Below, one piece after another: positions 17,782 to 25,959 of a stretch of 64,000 bases of DNA; position 1 is the first letter of the stretch, and each line of letters starts with the position of its first letter. The notes below the pieces were generated by a model, which saw only the letters and a list, made by a program, of their open reading frames with translations, searched no databases and was not told the DNA's origin. Made by a program: the position numbers and the translations under genes. This DNA is from Nitrospira sp. (GTDB lineage Bacteria; Nitrospirota; Nitrospiria; Nitrospirales; Nitrospiraceae), in contig SWDM01000003.1 of assembly GCA_005116835.1 (NCBI GenBank), positions 1-64,000 of the forward strand, given 5' to 3'.

Positions 17782-19284
17782 TCAGGCCTTGAGCTTCGCC
17801 AGCAATGCGTCGACAGTCTCGACCTGATCGAGGAGATCGCTCGTCAATGAAGCTGTGCCTCGGAGCGGATCCATCAAGGGCACTCTCTTCACCTGGTTAT
17901 TTCCGACATCGAAGAGCACCGAGGTCCAACTGACCCCATAGAGCGACTTTGCAAACTTGCTGACACATCGCCCGCGGAAATAGGCGCGTGTCCCAGCAGG
18001 CGGGGTGAACTCCGCTCGCTCAATCTCGACATCCTGCACGACTCGCTCGATGAGGTGGCTGCGCTCAAGAGTAAAGTATAGGCCCTTGTCCGGGCGAACG
18101 TCATGATACTGCAAATCCATTAATCGCACTCGCGGGTCATCCCACCCGCAGCCCTTGCGCTCCATATAGGATTCCATCATCTGGCGCTTCGCCACCCAGT
18201 CCAACTCGCGAGCCAAGAGCCGGGGATCTTGTTCCAACTTATCCAGCACGTCTTCCCAACGGACGAGAATATCTTTCGTCACCTGGGGAAGATCGTGGCA
18301 GGCATAGTATCCCGTCGCGGCCTTCAAATAGGCTCGTTGAATCGCCACGGCCGTTGTCGAACGCCCCCCGGCCAGCTTGATCGTTTCCTTCATGCTCAAA
18401 TCGCGCGATACCTGCTTGATGCTTCGAACCGGATCGTCCAACTCGAACTGCGGCAGGTCTGCTCCGGCGTCGAGCAGGTCCAGGATAATGGATAACGTGC
18501 CGACCTTGAGGTAGGTCGATAGTTCCGCCATGTTGGCGTCGCCGACAATCACATGCAGCCGCCGATACTTACTGTACTCCGCATGGGGTTCATCGCGTGA
18601 GTTGACGATGGGGCGGCGGACCATCGTATTGAGATCGACGAGACACTCGAAGAAATCCGCGCGCTGCGAGATCTGATAATCAGTCGAATTGGTCTGATTC
18701 TCTGCGCCGACCTTTCCTGCCCCGGCAAAAATAGGCCGCGTCACAAAGAACGGCGCGAGGATCTTCACAATGCGTTCGAAGGGAACTGCGCGGGACATGA
18801 GATAACTTTCATGATAGCCGTAGCTGTTCCCCTTGCCGTCAGAATTATTCTTGTACAGCACAAAATGGTCCCGCCCGGTGACGCGTGTCATCTGCGCGAG
18901 ACACTGGGCAAGTATCCGTTCGCCGGCTTTCTCGAAAGCCACGATTTCTCTCGGACTGGTACATTCGGGGGTGGAATATTCAGGATGGGCTCCGTCCACA
19001 TAGAGGCGCCCTCCATTGGCCAGCACCTTATTCAGCTGGCGATTGTATTCGGGATTGGGCCGTTCTCTCTCCCCCTCGACCTCGAACCCTCTCGCATCGA
19101 GCAGCGGATTCTCGTTTTCATAGTCCCAAATGGCCAAAGGAGCAGGCAAGCCCGGATAGTGTCCGATGACAGCGATGGAGTTGGAGACAGGGTCTGAAGT
19201 TGCAGGGTCGCGCGACGCGATGCCGAATTCTGTTTCTGTTCCCAAGACGCGGAGAGTCGGCGGCAATACGGTAGATTCCTGCAT
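17782..19284 (-). CDS. dop: Dop-type deamidase/depupylase homologue
   Basis: Dop removes the small modifier from substrates and, in actinobacteria, converts the terminal Gln of Pup to Glu. The 500-residue protein begins 'LRVLGTETEFGIASRDP' and has the long insertion typical of Dop ('WDYENENPLLDARGFEVEG', then 'RPNPEYNRQLN') before 'LYVDGAHPEYSTPECTSP' with the catalytic Asp. Further family blocks are 'YKNNSDGKGNSYGYHESYL' and 'RDEPHAEYSKYRRLHVI'. It lies 12 bases after mpa and 27 bases before prcB. The pairing of this Dop-type protein with the distinct PafA-type protein downstream implies a complete ligation and removal cycle. Confidence 0.93.
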   Translation of the reverse strand: MQESTVLPPTLRVLGTETEFGIASRDPATSDPVSNSIAVIGHYPGLPAPLAIWDYENENPLLDARGFEVEGERERPNPEYNRQLNKVLANGGRLYVDGAHPEYSTPECTSPREIVAFEKAGERILAQCLAQMTRVTGRDHFVLYKNNSDGKGNSYGYHESYLMSRAVPFERIVKILAPFFVTRPIFAGAGKVGAENQTNSTDYQISQRADFFECLVDLNTMVRRPIVNSRDEPHAEYSKYRRLHVIVGDANMAELSTYLKVGTLSIILDLLDAGADLPQFELDDPVRSIKQVSRDLSMKETIKLAGGRSTTAVAIQRAYLKAATGYYACHDLPQVTKDILVRWEDVLDKLEQDPRLLARELDWVAKRQMMESYMERKGCGWDDPRVRLMDLQYHDVRPDKGLYFTLERSHLIERVVQDVEIERAEFTPPAGTRAYFRGRCVSKFAKSLYGVSWTSVLFDVGNNQVKRVPLMDPLRGTASLTSDLLDQVETVDALLAKLKA

Positions 19285-19296
19285 GGGTATGACGTC

Positions 19297-21066
19297 TTAG
19301 AGATAGTGCCCGGTGGTCACGGTTTCAATCTGACGCGAGTCGTTTGAGCTCCCGCTGATCGTCCGAAGATGCACGATCTTCTCGCCCTTCTTCCCGGAGA
19401 TCTTTGCCCAGTCGTCGGGATTGGTCGTATTGGGCAAGTCCTCGTGTTCCTTGAACTCCTCCCGAATGGCGCGGATTAAATCCTCTGACCGAAGGCCACG
19501 CCCTTCCTTGGCGATCGCCCGCTTGACGGCGAACTTTTTCGCGCGGGACACAATCCCCTCGATCAAGGCGCCGCTCGCAAAATCCTTGAAATACATCACT
19601 TCTTTTTCACCGTTGGCGTAGGTAACTTCGATGAACTTGTTTTCCTCCGAAGACGCATACATCGCTCCGACCGTGAGATCGGTCATCTGCTCGACCAATG
19701 CCTTGGTATCTCCGTTATGCCGTTTCAAATCTTCTTCATCGAACGGCAGGTCGATGCTGAGATACTTCGAGAAAATATCCTTGGCTGCCACCGCATCGGG
19801 ACGGCCTACTTTCACCTTCACATCCAACCGTCCGGCTCGGAGAACCGCCGGATCGATCAGATCCTGGCGATTGCTGGCTCCGATCACGATCACATTGCGG
19901 AGCCGTTCCATCCCGTCGATTTCCGAGAGAAACTGCGGGACGATCGTCGATTCGATGTCGGATGAGATCCCGGTGCCTCGCGTTCGGAAGAGAGCGTCCA
20001 TCTCATCGAAGAACACAATGACCGGATTGCCGTCTTCCGCCCGCTCCTTCGCTTTCTTGAAGACTTCACGGACTTGACGTTCCGACTCACCGACATACTT
20101 ATTGAGCAGCTCCGGCCCCTTCACATGCAAGAAATAACTCCGCACTTCTTTGCCGGTGAGATGACCAAGTTTTTTGGCGATCGAATTCGCGACGGCCTTG
20201 GCAATCAGGGTTTTCCCACACCCAGGCGGTCCATAGAGCAAGACCCCCTTGGGCGCGCTCAGCTTGTACTCTGAAAAGATGGTCGGATGAAGAAACGGCA
20301 GTTCCACCGCATCTCGGACTTGTTCCAATTCATGTTGCAACCCGCCGATATGCTCATAGTCGACGTCGGGCACTTCTTCCAAAACCAACTCTTCCGCCTC
20401 GGACCTCGGTAATTTTTCGACGACATAGCCGGAGCGAGGGTCATAGAGTAGATGATCGCCGACGCTCAACCGTTCAGCCAGCAGAGGATCACCGAGCTCC
20501 GCAACTTTTTCTTCGTCGAAGTGCAATGTCACCAAGGCGCGGTTACCATCCAATACGTCTTTGAGACGCACGACTTCGCCCTGTATATCGAAGCCCTTGA
20601 CCTCAATGACGTTCAAGGCCTCGTTGAGGACTACTTCCTGCCCCTTGCGCATCGCCTTCATGTTGATCGACGGATGCACGCTGACTTTCATCTTTCGTCC
20701 GGACACATAGACATTTCCCGTTCCGTCATCATTGAGGCTGGAAAAGATGGCGTAGGCGGAGGGAGGCGCGGTCAGTTTCTCAACTTCGGCGCGCAAGGCT
20801 TCGATCTGCGTCTTCGCTTCTTGGAGTGTGGAAACGAGCTTTTCGTTCTGTTTGGTCGCTTGGTCGAGCTGGTAGCGGGATTGGTACAGCCGACGGATTT
20901 CATCCTCCATCGACTGAATCTGCACACGAAGCTTCTCAACTTCGCGAATATGTTCTTCGTTGCGTTGTGCCACGTCCGCTTCTCCTTCAGTCAACCGCTT
21001 CGTGATCTGCGTGACGGAATCTCGGAGAGACCGGAATCGACTCGGACTTTCGTTCTTGCCGTCCAT
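19297..21066 (-). CDS. mpa: Proteasomal AAA+ ATPase (Mpa/ARC)
   Basis: Mpa/ARC is the hexameric unfoldase that feeds tagged proteins into the 20S core. The 589-residue protein has an N-terminal coiled coil (about residues 15-90) that would bind the modifier, two OB-type domains ('YAIFSSLNDDGTGNVYVSGRKMKV'), then an AAA+ module with Walker A GPPGCGKT (about residue 277), Walker B VIVFFDEMDALF and the arginine-finger region. It ends in HYL, matching the C-terminal aromatic docking motif (QYL in mycobacteria) that opens the proteasome gate. It is first in the locus, with dop 12 bases behind. The thiE gene lies upstream, separated by 131 bases. Confidence 0.94.
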   Translation of the reverse strand: MDGKNESPSRFRSLRDSVTQITKRLTEGEADVAQRNEEHIREVEKLRVQIQSMEDEIRRLYQSRYQLDQATKQNEKLVSTLQEAKTQIEALRAEVEKLTAPPSAYAIFSSLNDDGTGNVYVSGRKMKVSVHPSINMKAMRKGQEVVLNEALNVIEVKGFDIQGEVVRLKDVLDGNRALVTLHFDEEKVAELGDPLLAERLSVGDHLLYDPRSGYVVEKLPRSEAEELVLEEVPDVDYEHIGGLQHELEQVRDAVELPFLHPTIFSEYKLSAPKGVLLYGPPGCGKTLIAKAVANSIAKKLGHLTGKEVRSYFLHVKGPELLNKYVGESERQVREVFKKAKERAEDGNPVIVFFDEMDALFRTRGTGISSDIESTIVPQFLSEIDGMERLRNVIVIGASNRQDLIDPAVLRAGRLDVKVKVGRPDAVAAKDIFSKYLSIDLPFDEEDLKRHNGDTKALVEQMTDLTVGAMYASSEENKFIEVTYANGEKEVMYFKDFASGALIEGIVSRAKKFAVKRAIAKEGRGLRSEDLIRAIREEFKEHEDLPNTTNPDDWAKISGKKGEKIVHLRTISGSSNDSRQIETVTTGHYL

Positions 21067-21197
21067 GGCACCGCTCGAAATATGCGAAATACTTTACTGA
21101 ATCGAGAAGTCCTTGTCGCGCGGATTCTATCACCCGTTCCTGGGGTGGTCAACCGGAGGAGAGTATCCTGCAGCGTGACTGTCGCGCGTCGCGCACA

Positions 21198-21830
21198 TTA
21201 TGGTACAGCCGTTACAGCGTCGAGTAAGTCGCGCGTCGCCGACTCCACATCGTTCGCGCCGAGAATTGCCGTAATCACTGCCGCACCGAATGCTCCGGCG
21301 CGTCGCATCTCACGCGCGCGCACCGCCGTCACACCACCGATTCCAATGATCGGGATACGGACCATTCTACATGCACTCTCAAGAACGTGAATGCCGAGCG
21401 GCGGACCGAACATCTGTTTGGACGGCGTCTCATAGATCGGGCCAAGAATGATGTAATCCGCGCCTTGCGACTCAGCCTGCACCGCCTCTTCTATCGAATG
21501 CACCGAAATACCAAGAAGACGCTGTGCCCCCAGCAATTGCCGTGCAACGGAAATGGGCAGACTGTTGCTGCGCAAATGGACACCGACTCCATCCAGCGCC
21601 AACGCGACATCGATCCGATCGTTGATAAGAAGTTGGGAACGATGCAGAGCCGTTAGGGCTTGCACCTCCCGCGTAAGCGTCAGGAGTTCTCTAGCTGAAA
21701 GATCGCGTTCACGGAGTTGAATCGCAGGCGCAGCGGCTGCGAGCACCCGCTCCAGTAGAGGGACCAGCGCACGCCCCTTGGTCTGATGGCGATCCGTGAC
21801 AAGAAGAAGTCGGCTGGAAAGTTTCAGCAT
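21198..21830 (-). CDS. thiE: Thiamine-phosphate synthase
   Basis: ThiE joins hydroxymethylpyrimidine pyrophosphate with thiazole phosphate to give thiamine monophosphate. The 210-residue protein is a TIM barrel with 'LLLVTDRHQT' at the start, 'AIQLRERDLSARELL' (substrate loop), 'LLINDRIDVALALDGVGVHL', 'LGISVHSIEEA', 'DYIILGPIYETPSK' and 'IIGIGGVTA'. All expected blocks are present. It is the last of thiS-thiG-thiE on this strand, with an inverted repeat separating it from thiG, and is followed by mpa. Confidence 0.94.
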   Translation of the reverse strand: MLKLSSRLLLVTDRHQTKGRALVPLLERVLAAAAPAIQLRERDLSARELLTLTREVQALTALHRSQLLINDRIDVALALDGVGVHLRSNSLPISVARQLLGAQRLLGISVHSIEEAVQAESQGADYIILGPIYETPSKQMFGPPLGIHVLESACRMVRIPIIGIGGVTAVRAREMRRAGAFGAAVITAILGANDVESATRDLLDAVTAVP

Positions 21831-21835
21831 CGGGG

Positions 21836-21929
21836 AAGTGCTGAGTCCTGAGTGCTGAGTGCTGAGTGAATAGAATTAGCGCTCTTCTTATCCGCCATCT
21901 CAGCACTTAGCACTTTCGGCTCAGCACTT
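21836..21929. repeat. Word-type inverted repeat (TGCTGAG words)
   Basis: AAGTGCTGAG with further AGTGCTGAG words on the left faces CTCAGCACTTAGCAC and TCAGCACTT on the right. It lies between thiG and thiE. Its build (short words repeated in each arm) is the same as that of R2 but with a different word, like those at 33441 and 49258. Confidence 0.7.
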
Positions 21930-21935
21930 CTTTGG

Positions 21936-22709
21936 TTAGAGCATGCCTTCGATAGGGCTGCTCGCTGTCGCATACAGTTTCCGCGGGATTCGCCCGGCTT
22001 TGTAGGCTAACCGGCCTGCAAGCACCGCATATTTCATCGCCTCAGCCATGGCAATGGGATCTTTGGCCCCGGCAATGGCCGTGTTCATCAATACCGCGTC
22101 CGCTCCCAACTCCATCGCCAGGGCGGCATCGGACGCAGTCCCGACACCGGCATCGACGATGATCGGCACCTTCACCATTTCCATAATGATTTTCAAGTTA
22201 TACGGATTACGGATACCGAGTCCCGACCCGATCGGCGCCGCCAACGGCATGACGCATGGGCATCCGATATCGACGAGCTTCTGGGCCACGATGGGATCGT
22301 CATTCGTATAGGGCAGCACGATAAAGCCTTCTTTGACAAGAATCTTTGCGGCTTCAAGTAATCCGACCGTATCGGGAAAGAGGGTCCTCTCATCACCCAG
22401 CACTTCCAGCTTGATCAAATCAGATACGCCGGCGGCCCTGGCCAAACGGGCATAACGAAGCGCATCCTCTACGTTGTAACAGCCGGCCGTGTTGGGAAGG
22501 ATGGTGTACTTCTTCGGGTCAATATAATCGAGCAGGTTTTCTTTAGAGCGGTCGGTAATATTGACCCGCCGCACTGCTACCGTCACCACATCTGCGCCAG
22601 ACGCCTCAATGGCTTTCTTGGTTTCCTCAAAGTCCTTGTACTTCCCGGTCCCCACGAAGAGTCTCGATTTGAACTCAAATCCGCCGATAGTTAGTTGATC
22701 GCCCGCCAT
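21936..22709 (-). CDS. thiG: Thiazole synthase
   Basis: ThiG forms the thiazole ring of thiamine from deoxyxylulose phosphate, dehydroglycine and the sulfur carried by ThiS thiocarboxylate. The 257-residue protein has '[18 protein letters not shown]' at the start, the catalytic lysine region 'LIKLEVLGD', then '[12 protein letters not shown]', '[34 protein letters not shown]' and the standard C-terminal block. It lies 24 bases after thiS. The length matches the family (about 255). Confidence 0.96.
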   Translation of the reverse strand: MAGDQLTIGGFEFKSRLFVGTGKYKDFEETKKAIEASGADVVTVAVRRVNITDRSKENLLDYIDPKKYTILPNTAGCYNVEDALRYARLARAAGVSDLIKLEVLGDERTLFPDTVGLLEAAKILVKEGFIVLPYTNDDPIVAQKLVDIGCPCVMPLAAPIGSGLGIRNPYNLKIIMEMVKVPIIVDAGVGTASDAALAMELGADAVLMNTAIAGAKDPIAMAEAMKYAVLAGRLAYKAGRIPRKLYATASSPIEGML

Positions 22710-22733
22710 GATGCCCTCTTAGAAAATATCTGT

Positions 22734-22949
22734 CTATGATCCGCCGCCGATGAAGCTCAAGATCTCTACTCGATCCCCCGGTTTCAGAATTCGCTGATCA
22801 AACTCCTTGCGATCGAGAATTTCCAAATTCAGTTCCACTGCCACACGCTCGGTCTTGATTGCGAGCTCCCGCAGCAAATCCCCCACCGTGGCATCTGCCC
22901 GACAGCCCCGTTCTTCGCCGTTCACCTGTATATCAATCCTGTCCAGCAT
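22734..22949 (-). CDS. thiS: Sulfur carrier protein ThiS
   Basis: ThiS is a small ubiquitin-fold protein whose C-terminal Gly-Gly is converted to a thiocarboxylate that donates sulfur to ThiG. The 71-residue protein has 'IQVNGEER', 'TVGDLLRELAI', 'VAVELNLEIL' and 'GDRVEILSFIGGGS'. The family normally ends in Gly-Gly; here one serine follows a triple Gly. A GTG six bases upstream is an alternative start, but the ATG at 22949 has AGGA nine bases before it. It is the first gene of thiS-thiG-thiE. Confidence 0.9.
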   Translation of the reverse strand: MLDRIDIQVNGEERGCRADATVGDLLRELAIKTERVAVELNLEILDRKEFDQRILKPGDRVEILSFIGGGS

Positions 22950-23356
22950 CGCCACTTATCCTAGGTGAGCAGAATTCAGATTGTCAATGAAGCTCGGGCG
23001 GCAACCTGCTCAGCTTCCCAGCAGTCTCTGCTCCGAAGACCGCAACTCCATGATATCCGGTGAAGGCGGGAGCCAAAGCAGAACGGCCCCGTGACAGGTT
23101 GGACTGGATGCCCCCGTCCCTGTTTCGGGCTCACCAAACCGTCGGAAGTTCTCCTTTAGAACTGTCTCTTTGACGGAGGGAGCTTACTCCCCCCTCGAAC
23201 GCGGTATGGATTTTCTTCCGATCAGATTGTACGTAGTTCCGCATATTTTTTCTGTGCCGAAACGGACAGAACAACCCGGGTTTGTTTCCTGAGATTCCAT
23301 CACTACCGAAAGAGCGCGGGTAGGCAATTTAGAGGAGATTCGGATAGGAGGCAATC
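22950..23356. other. Divergent intergenic region, no gene seen
   Basis: This 407-base region separates thiS (minus) from the multicopper oxidase gene (plus). I looked on the minus strand for the conserved blocks of a TPP riboswitch (a CTGAGA box and an ACCTGATCTGGATAATGCC-type box) and did not find them. The part from 23030 to 23150 is GC-rich with several short complementary pieces but no fold I can name. No ORF with family features is present. Confidence 0.5.
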
Positions 23357-25186
23357 ATGCGTATTCTCAAATACCATCTGAGCAAGAAACTGCTGGCTGG
23401 ATTGAAAGTCCGTACCGAACTGTCTAAGGCCGGACTGTCGAGACGAGACCTGCTGAAACTCGGAGCGTCGGCAGGCGGAGCCGCGCTGCTGCTATCGGCG
23501 GTTCGTTGGCCTGGGATATCGATCGGTGGCAACGAGATCATGAGCCCTCCTACTGACCCATGGAGAGAGGCACTGCCGATCCCACCCGTCTTGAGATCGA
23601 TCGATCCCTCATCAGGGTATTTCAATCCCCCTCCGAATCCATATGCACATCAGTACTACACAAAATTCCCTCCCCAAAAGTATTATTTCATGAAAGTCCA
23701 AGCGCGGCTCCACAGCTTCCACCCTCAGCTCTCGAAGAGCACCATCTGGGGATTCAATGGAACCTTCCCGGGACCGACGATTCACGCCCGCTACGGGGAA
23801 CCGATCTTGCTGCGCATCATGAACGATCTTCCCTCACTCGCGGACCATCGTGGGTTCGGCCTTCCAGAAGTGATTACGCATCTACACAATGCGCACACGG
23901 CGGCTGAAAGCGACGGCGGCCCTTGGAATTGGACTCAACGAGGGGAATATACGGATCATCACTATCTCCAAGCTCGCGCCGGTTTTACGGTACCGGAAAC
24001 AATTCCCCCAGAGTTTCGCGACTTGTCAGGAGGTGACGTACGAGAAACCTTGACCACGCTCTTCTTCCACTACCATCGTCCAGACGTCACGGCAGAGGGG
24101 GTCTATAAGGGCCTAGTCGGGTTCTATCTCAATTTCGACGAATGCGATACCGGCGAGGAGGAAGACCTAAGCGCGTCAGCATGGCGTCTTCCGAGCGGCT
24201 CTTACGATATTCCGCTCATCCTCGCCGACAAAAGATTCGACCCACGCACCGGTGAACTATTCTTCGATACCACCGATCTGGACGGCGTCCTTGGCGACAA
24301 GATGACAGTGAACGGAAAAATCCAACCCTATCTGTATGTAAAACGCCGCAAATACCGTTTCCGCCTTCTTGACGGTGGTCCGGCACGATTCTATAAGGTG
24401 GTGTTACGACATGAGGGTCGCTCTTATCCCTTTACACAGATCACCCACAGCGGAAACTTCCTGGAGCGACCGCGCCGCGATCTGATGAGCCTAGAAATCC
24501 AAGTTGCGGAGCGAAGCGATATTGTTATCGACTTCAGTCAATTCCAGTCCGGAGACCAGGTCTATCTGGCCAATATTCTGCCGATGAAGGACGGACGACA
24601 GCCAGATCGCGATAAGCAGCTGAATCCAGACGATGACGATAATCAGCTTGTGCAATTCCGAATCGAAGGCGATGCATACGATCCTAGCCGGATTCCTGAC
24701 TTCTTTAGACCTTTTCCTCCAGTCGTTCTGAAAGAGGTGGCGCGAAGAAGGCTGTGGCGGTTCGAGCGGGGAAACGGCCTCTGGCAAATCAACGCTGAAA
24801 GATTCGACGCCGACTTAGATCACCGTGCCGAGAATCTCGATAATCCACGGCATCAGATTCGGCGCAACACCGCGGAGATCTGGACATTGGAGAATCGTTC
24901 AGGTGGCTGGGAGCACCCGGTCCATATTCATCTGGAGGAAGCCCAAGTCCTTAGGATCAACGGGAAGGATCTGTTGAACGATCCGAAGACGCGGCAGAGA
25001 ACCGATATGTATCGGCTGGGAGCGAACACTAAGATCGAACTGTTCATGCGCTTTCGGGACTTCCCTGACCCTAACTTCACCAGAGGAAGGATCGGGGAAC
25101 GGACGCGCTACGTCATGCATTGCCACAATACTACACACGAGGACCACGCTATGATGGTGACGTGGAACCTGGTCCCTCCGACGTAA
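23357..25186 (+). CDS. Tat-exported multicopper oxidase (CotA/bilirubin-oxidase-like)
   Basis: The 609-residue protein has a twin-arginine signal (LSRRDLLKLGASAGGAALLL, about residues 27-46), so it is exported folded. Copper ligands are visible in the expected order: 'THLHNAHT' (about residue 175), 'FFHYHRPD' (about residue 237), 'HPVHIHLEE' (about residue 518) and 'HCHNTTHEDHAMM' (about residue 594), giving T1, T2 and T3 sites with an axial Met. Layout and length resemble CotA and bilirubin oxidase. Such enzymes oxidise phenolics, bilirubin-like compounds or metals while reducing oxygen to water; the substrate is not evident. A hairpin at 25197 follows. Confidence 0.92.
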   Translation: MRILKYHLSKKLLAGLKVRTELSKAGLSRRDLLKLGASAGGAALLLSAVRWPGISIGGNEIMSPPTDPWREALPIPPVLRSIDPSSGYFNPPPNPYAHQYYTKFPPQKYYFMKVQARLHSFHPQLSKSTIWGFNGTFPGPTIHARYGEPILLRIMNDLPSLADHRGFGLPEVITHLHNAHTAAESDGGPWNWTQRGEYTDHHYLQARAGFTVPETIPPEFRDLSGGDVRETLTTLFFHYHRPDVTAEGVYKGLVGFYLNFDECDTGEEEDLSASAWRLPSGSYDIPLILADKRFDPRTGELFFDTTDLDGVLGDKMTVNGKIQPYLYVKRRKYRFRLLDGGPARFYKVVLRHEGRSYPFTQITHSGNFLERPRRDLMSLEIQVAERSDIVIDFSQFQSGDQVYLANILPMKDGRQPDRDKQLNPDDDDNQLVQFRIEGDAYDPSRIPDFFRPFPPVVLKEVARRRLWRFERGNGLWQINAERFDADLDHRAENLDNPRHQIRRNTAEIWTLENRSGGWEHPVHIHLEEAQVLRINGKDLLNDPKTRQRTDMYRLGANTKIELFMRFRDFPDPNFTRGRIGERTRYVMHCHNTTHEDHAMMVTWNLVPPT

Positions 25187-25196
25187 TATCTGTAAT

Positions 25197-25233
25197 CGAG
25201 ACGTTCCCATCTGTTATGGGTGGGAGCGTCTCG
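25197..25233 (+). terminator. Hairpin after multicopper oxidase
   Basis: CGAGACGTTCCCAT pairs with ATGGGTGGGAGCGTCTCG around a short loop. The stem is strong, but only TTTAT follows, so it is an imperfect intrinsic terminator. Confidence 0.65.
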
Positions 25234-25458
25234 CCTGGATTTATCTGCTGGTTTTGAAATATCCGTGAAACAGAACCAATCTCAGACCTGGCGATAAAAA
25301 TTTCGCGTTTGTATCATGTTTTCGGGGTTACACTTTGAGTTTCGGCTGTGGATGGGCCGAAGACTCGTTGAGCTTCATACAGGCATTCAAGACGACGGTA
25401 CCGCGCTTATCTCTTGCCCCCCATCTCTGATCACGTCAAAATAGCCCCATCTCAACCT

Positions 25459-25959
25459 ATGCTATCCACCCCACAACGCAACCAGCAAGTTGCCGACATC
25501 TTTCGGTCGATGGCGGAACGATTATCCTCCCAGCGAGCCAACCCCTACCGGGTCAGAGCCTATCGTAAGGCAGCAGATACCATCGAAGCTTTGGAGGAAG
25601 ACATTGCAGCTGTCGCTGCACGACACACGCTTGAAGAGATTGATGGAATCGGTAAGGACCTGGCGGAAAAGATTGAAGAGTTTCTCAGAACTGGAACGAT
25701 CCAAGCCTATGAAGTTTTAAGGACCCCACTCCCGGATGCGGTGAAGGCCTGGACACAGCTCCCGGGGCTATCCGAATCGCTCGTGGCGTACATCTATACC
25801 CGCCTGCATATCACCACCCTGACGGATCTGGAACGGCTGGTGCGGTCCCACATGCTGCGCACGGTACCTGGATTCTCTGGATCGGAAGAGAGGCTGCTGG
25901 AGGCAATTCTCGCCTCACAGCAGCCGTCCCAGATTACGAAGCCCGGGGAAGCTCCTTAA
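25459..25959 (+). CDS. Stand-alone HhH protein (PolX N-terminal-like)
   Basis: The 166-residue protein resembles only the N-terminal, non-catalytic 8-kDa and HhH part of family X DNA polymerases: 'NQQVADIFRSMAERL', 'RANPYRVRAYRKAADTIEAL' and then 'IDGIGKDLAEKIEEFLRTG', a helix-hairpin-helix DNA-binding motif. The palm and PHP domains are absent. It probably binds gapped or damaged DNA, but a catalytic role is unlikely. The start is ATG at 25459; an upstream TTG at 25414 is less attractive. The last 26 bases overlap the convergent ctpA gene. Confidence 0.78.
   Translation: MLSTPQRNQQVADIFRSMAERLSSQRANPYRVRAYRKAADTIEALEEDIAAVAARHTLEEIDGIGKDLAEKIEEFLRTGTIQAYEVLRTPLPDAVKAWTQLPGLSESLVAYIYTRLHITTLTDLERLVRSHMLRTVPGFSGSEERLLEAILASQQPSQITKPGEAP

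Noticed and set aside
22950-23100. TPP riboswitch ahead of thiS-thiG-thiE
   Set aside because: The conserved blocks of the Thi box could not be found on the minus strand.
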